Positions 39,115 through 41,753 of a stretch of 41,753 bases of DNA are shown here, in pieces. Positions within the stretch are counted from its first letter, which is position 1. Every line of letters starts with the position of its first letter. The position numbers were made by a program, and so were the translations under genes. Origin of the DNA: a virus; the IMG/VR virus record IMGVR_UViG_3300037427_001053, positions 1-41,753 of that record. One strand, 5' to 3'. Below the pieces are notes generated by a model, which did no database searches, was not told where the DNA came from, and saw only the letters and a program-made list of their open reading frames with translations.

Positions 39115-40773
39115 ATGCCATTAACATTAACATATAGCTTAGTAAGTGACAATACGACGAACGGAACGTTAGGAACAATAAACCCAACTACCGGTACTGT
39201 TGTATTTACACCTAACCCTAATTACACGGGTTCAGCGGGTAATTTTACATATAAAGTAAACAATGGCTTTTTTGATAGTAATGTTGCTACGGTAACAGTT
39301 AGTGTTTCAGATGTTAACGACCCACCTAATATAACATCAACACCTCCAAGTGGACCATTCGGAGTTGGAGATAGTTATGAATATCAAGGTTTTGCAACTG
39401 ATCCAGATCACGATGTTGACCTGTTAGTTTGGAGCTCTTCCAATATGCCATCTAATTATAGTATTATTCAACCTGATGCTACTAGAGGATTCTGTACGGT
39501 TCAAGGAACTGTTCAAGGTGGTAGTGTTACGTTTGATTTAACTGTAACAGATCCTGCTGGGGCAAGCGATACACAATCAATAACAATAGGTGGTATTGTA
39601 CCAACAGTAGATTCTTATTTTAAATTCTTTTTTGACAGCAGCGGATCTATGGGTACTACATTAGCAAGACTCCAAAGAGATCTTCAAGGATCCGGGGTTA
39701 CTAATCCCGCGTTAGATAATACTTGTTTGCAATATTATCTACAAGACTTTTTTGCTACAGGCCTTACACAAGCGCAAGGCAATACAGATAACGCGACTAA
39801 CGGTGTTAATGGGTATAATAGTCACGTGAGTTTAGTAAGTGATCCTAGCGAAAGGCCACATTATCAATTAAACAACAGATCAAATTCAAGTACAGCTGGA
39901 TTTAGCACTGTAGCAGGCGGTGATTTTCCTAATGCTACTAGTGTAGTTATAGGTGTATTCATGGATGAATGCGATAATATTGGTGTTCCACTAGCGGCAT
40001 CTTCATACAATCCAACTACATCTTCGCCAGTAACACAAACTGGATTACAAGATATTCAGCGTTTAGGCTCTCAGGTTTCAACATTAAATGCAACTAATAG
40101 CGGTTTTTATAGAGGATTAGTATTCCCAGTTAGTATTAATAATCAAGTCGGTAACTTATCCGGATTTGCGGAATTTTATAATGATTCTATAAGTGGGGCT
40201 GCTGGTACTCAAATGGCAACCGCAACACTTAATTTAACTTATTATGCAGTGCAACAAGCCTTTACTCCACAAGTAAGTCAAACATGGAATGATGGTGACA
40301 CTTGTGATGGCTACTATACTAAAATTGTTGTAGACAACTTATTAGCTTTAGGATATTCAATACCAACATATGCTGGACCTAGTTGTGGCGGCGGCACACC
40401 TGCTCCTTCAAATTTCTCTACAAATCTTTCAAGACCAGTAAATCCTAACTTATGGGAAACTTACGCTGGCGACGAAACTGCTTGTGTAGATGGTGAAAAC
40501 GATTTTAATAATGGTGATACTTTCCCGGTATATTACTTAGAGCGTATACCTGGGGCTACTACGGGAAGTAATTCACAGGGTAATCCGACTATAGGAGATA
40601 GATTATATAGAACAGAGCAAAGCGATGGCAGCCTTCTATCCGAGCTACCAAGCGGTTGGTATTTTAATGGCGATGCCACACAGAGTGAAGGCGTAGCAAT
40701 AGATTATGTATTTGGAGCCGGAATTGCAAATAGCGGTATTTATGTATGTGGAGGTCATGGAGGCACACCTTAA
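39115..40773 (+). CDS. Adhesion-like protein with beta domains and von Willebrand A-type metal site
   Basis: ATG at 39115 is chosen over an upstream start that lies in the preceding gene. The protein has 552 residues. Residues 1-65 are the strands of a cadherin-like/Big_9-type domain (LTLTYSLVSD, GTVVFTPNPNYTGSAGNFTY, NNGFFDSNVATVTVSV). A second beta domain follows (SDVNDPPNITSTPP to TVTDPAGASDTQSITI). Residues 168-179 (YFKFFFDSSGSM) contain Asp174-Ser-Ser-Gly-Ser, the DxSxS metal-binding signature of von Willebrand A domains. A later acidic loop (FMDECD) may complete it. It probably binds surface sugars or proteins of the host. Its position after the hub fits a tail adhesin. Confidence 0.72.
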   Translation: MPLTLTYSLVSDNTTNGTLGTINPTTGTVVFTPNPNYTGSAGNFTYKVNNGFFDSNVATVTVSVSDVNDPPNITSTPPSGPFGVGDSYEYQGFATDPDHDVDLLVWSSSNMPSNYSIIQPDATRGFCTVQGTVQGGSVTFDLTVTDPAGASDTQSITIGGIVPTVDSYFKFFFDSSGSMGTTLARLQRDLQGSGVTNPALDNTCLQYYLQDFFATGLTQAQGNTDNATNGVNGYNSHVSLVSDPSERPHYQLNNRSNSSTAGFSTVAGGDFPNATSVVIGVFMDECDNIGVPLAASSYNPTTSSPVTQTGLQDIQRLGSQVSTLNATNSGFYRGLVFPVSINNQVGNLSGFAEFYNDSISGAAGTQMATATLNLTYYAVQQAFTPQVSQTWNDGDTCDGYYTKIVVDNLLALGYSIPTYAGPSCGGGTPAPSNFSTNLSRPVNPNLWETYAGDETACVDGENDFNNGDTFPVYYLERIPGATTGSNSQGNPTIGDRLYRTEQSDGSLLSELPSGWYFNGDATQSEGVAIDYVFGAGIANSGIYVCGGHGGTP

Positions 40774-40785
40774 AATAAATTAATT

Positions 40786-41753
40786 ATGGCATTAGGAAAT
40801 TTTACAGTAACCGATATTAATTTCGAGGTACCTGAATTTGTAGATATATCTACAGTACAATCCGGGGCTACGATAACTATCACGCCTAATCAAGGTTATG
40901 TTATTGATGCAAGTGATTTTAGTTTAAGATCACCTATACCATCATTAATAGACGCTAACGCCTCTGTGTTTAATCAAGTTGGGGCAAATATAGAATTGGT
41001 ATTAGTATTTAATTCGGAGACAATGCCTAGCAATAATTTAGAAGTTCCTATATGTGTTGCTGGATTTGATCAGCTTATTGCAATTACAGTAGATGGACTA
41101 TGGGTTGCTTCGCTTATAAATGCTACTAGTTCAATTAACGGTGTAGTACAAACCTCTGGTTCATATTCGGGTAATGGTGAATTAGGTACAACAGAAGAAG
41201 TAATTTCGGGTTTAACCCTAACTGCTGATACAGATTATTTCTTTAATACAATTCCTGTTGCCACTGTAAATACAGGTGTTGAAGCTAGCTATAGTATAAT
41301 AAGAACAGATGTATATACAGGTTTAAATATAACAGAATCTAGTTTTGATGTTAGTTATACATTCCCTAATAATAATGTAACAGGCGACTTTATAACCTTT
41401 ACCGGCAACGCTATTGCTGTTCCTTCTACACAAGTATATATTAATGCTTATTCCATGAATACATCAAATGTTAATGCTGGTGGTGAGAGTAGAGCAATAT
41501 CAATTACTGGAAATACAGGTGCAAATTATACATTAAAAATAGAAAACACCGCAGGGACGGGAACTGTTATCGATGTGGCTGGTGTTATTGATGCTTCAGG
41601 TAGCGTTTCTTTTACCGCAGTATTTCCAACCGTTACAGCGGATCAAACATATGAAGTTACTTTTGGTGGAGATTTAAATCCGGCATTAATAGGCCCAACT
41701 GCACCATTAGATGATCAATTCTTATTGACACAAGACTTAGCGATGACGCTTAC
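40786..41753 (+). CDS. Large beta-rich tail/adhesion protein (cut by window edge)
   Basis: ATG at 40786 (12 nt after the previous stop) opens a frame that stays open to the end of the window (about 322 codons). It begins MALGNFTVTDINFEVPEFVD and continues with beta-prone, Thr/Asn/Val-rich sequence (TITITPNQGYVIDASDFSLR, TGNTGANYTLKIENTAGTGT). The pattern suggests a stack of Ig-like or beta-sandwich domains with little Cys. It is probably a tail fibre or adhesin. The 3' part and any receptor-binding tip lie outside the window. Confidence 0.7.
   Translation, partial: MALGNFTVTDINFEVPEFVDISTVQSGATITITPNQGYVIDASDFSLRSPIPSLIDANASVFNQVGANIELVLVFNSETMPSNNLEVPICVAGFDQLIAITVDGLWVASLINATSSINGVVQTSGSYSGNGELGTTEEVISGLTLTADTDYFFNTIPVATVNTGVEASYSIIRTDVYTGLNITESSFDVSYTFPNNNVTGDFITFTGNAIAVPSTQVYINAYSMNTSNVNAGGESRAISITGNTGANYTLKIENTAGTGTVIDVAGVIDASGSVSFTAVFPTVTADQTYEVTFGGDLNPALIGPTAPLDDQFLLTQDLAMTL

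Overview
The window looks like part of the genome of a lytic-type tailed bacteriophage (Caudoviricetes) that infects a marine member of the Bacteroidetes, probably a flavobacterium. The reasons are a low GC content with AT-rich leaders, almost no Shine-Dalgarno sequences (genes start after AT-rich leaders such as AAATTATG or at TAATG/ATGA overlaps), a complete head-packaging module, and small protein families typical of marine phage genomes. The block of terminase, portal, scaffold, capsid, two connector-size proteins and a very large tail protein beginning MPEVIHNFTSGKMNKDLDER resembles the morphogenesis block of crAss-like and related marine podoviruses. That placement is from memory of the families, not from a search. 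No integrase, repressor cassette or CRISPR array was seen.

The genome is organised as two divergent arms around a non-coding switch region at about 8573-8911. The left arm (1-8572) is read leftward. It carries many small overlapping genes, an ATP-dependent DNA ligase, an ERF-type recombinase (cut by the window edge), a sigma-70-like factor coupled to a helix-turn-helix protein, a tRNA-Met, a tRNA-like element and a candidate structured RNA of about 186 nt. Eight copies of a 35-nt three-block element, TTACAAA / AATACGAA / AAACGATAATA at fixed spacing, each sit just upstream of a short leftward operon. This looks like an undescribed early promoter or operator.

The right arm (8912-41753) is read rightward and falls into five blocks: (a) four fibre-like or beta-rich virion proteins, one with a C-terminal S74 autoproteolytic chaperone, plus a holin-like membrane protein (9160-16915); (b) a phage GroEL and GroES pair, followed by a putative winged-helix protein (17271-19559); (c) seven small basic proteins that share a recurrent Ser-Pro-Ala-Lys motif, one of which has an HExxH metallopeptidase motif (19562-23045), followed by several small conserved proteins and a candidate second GroES-fold protein (23046-24259); (d) small terminase, large terminase, portal, scaffold and major capsid protein (24186-31913), ended by a strong hairpin terminator; (e) connector or tail proteins and large adhesion proteins, including one with a von Willebrand A-like metal site (31992 to the right edge).

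The working model is that the left arm is expressed first from the repeated element, preparing replication and recombination and making the sigma factor. The right arm then makes virions. Its chaperonin pair probably helps fold the large capsid, tail or fibre proteins encoded around it.
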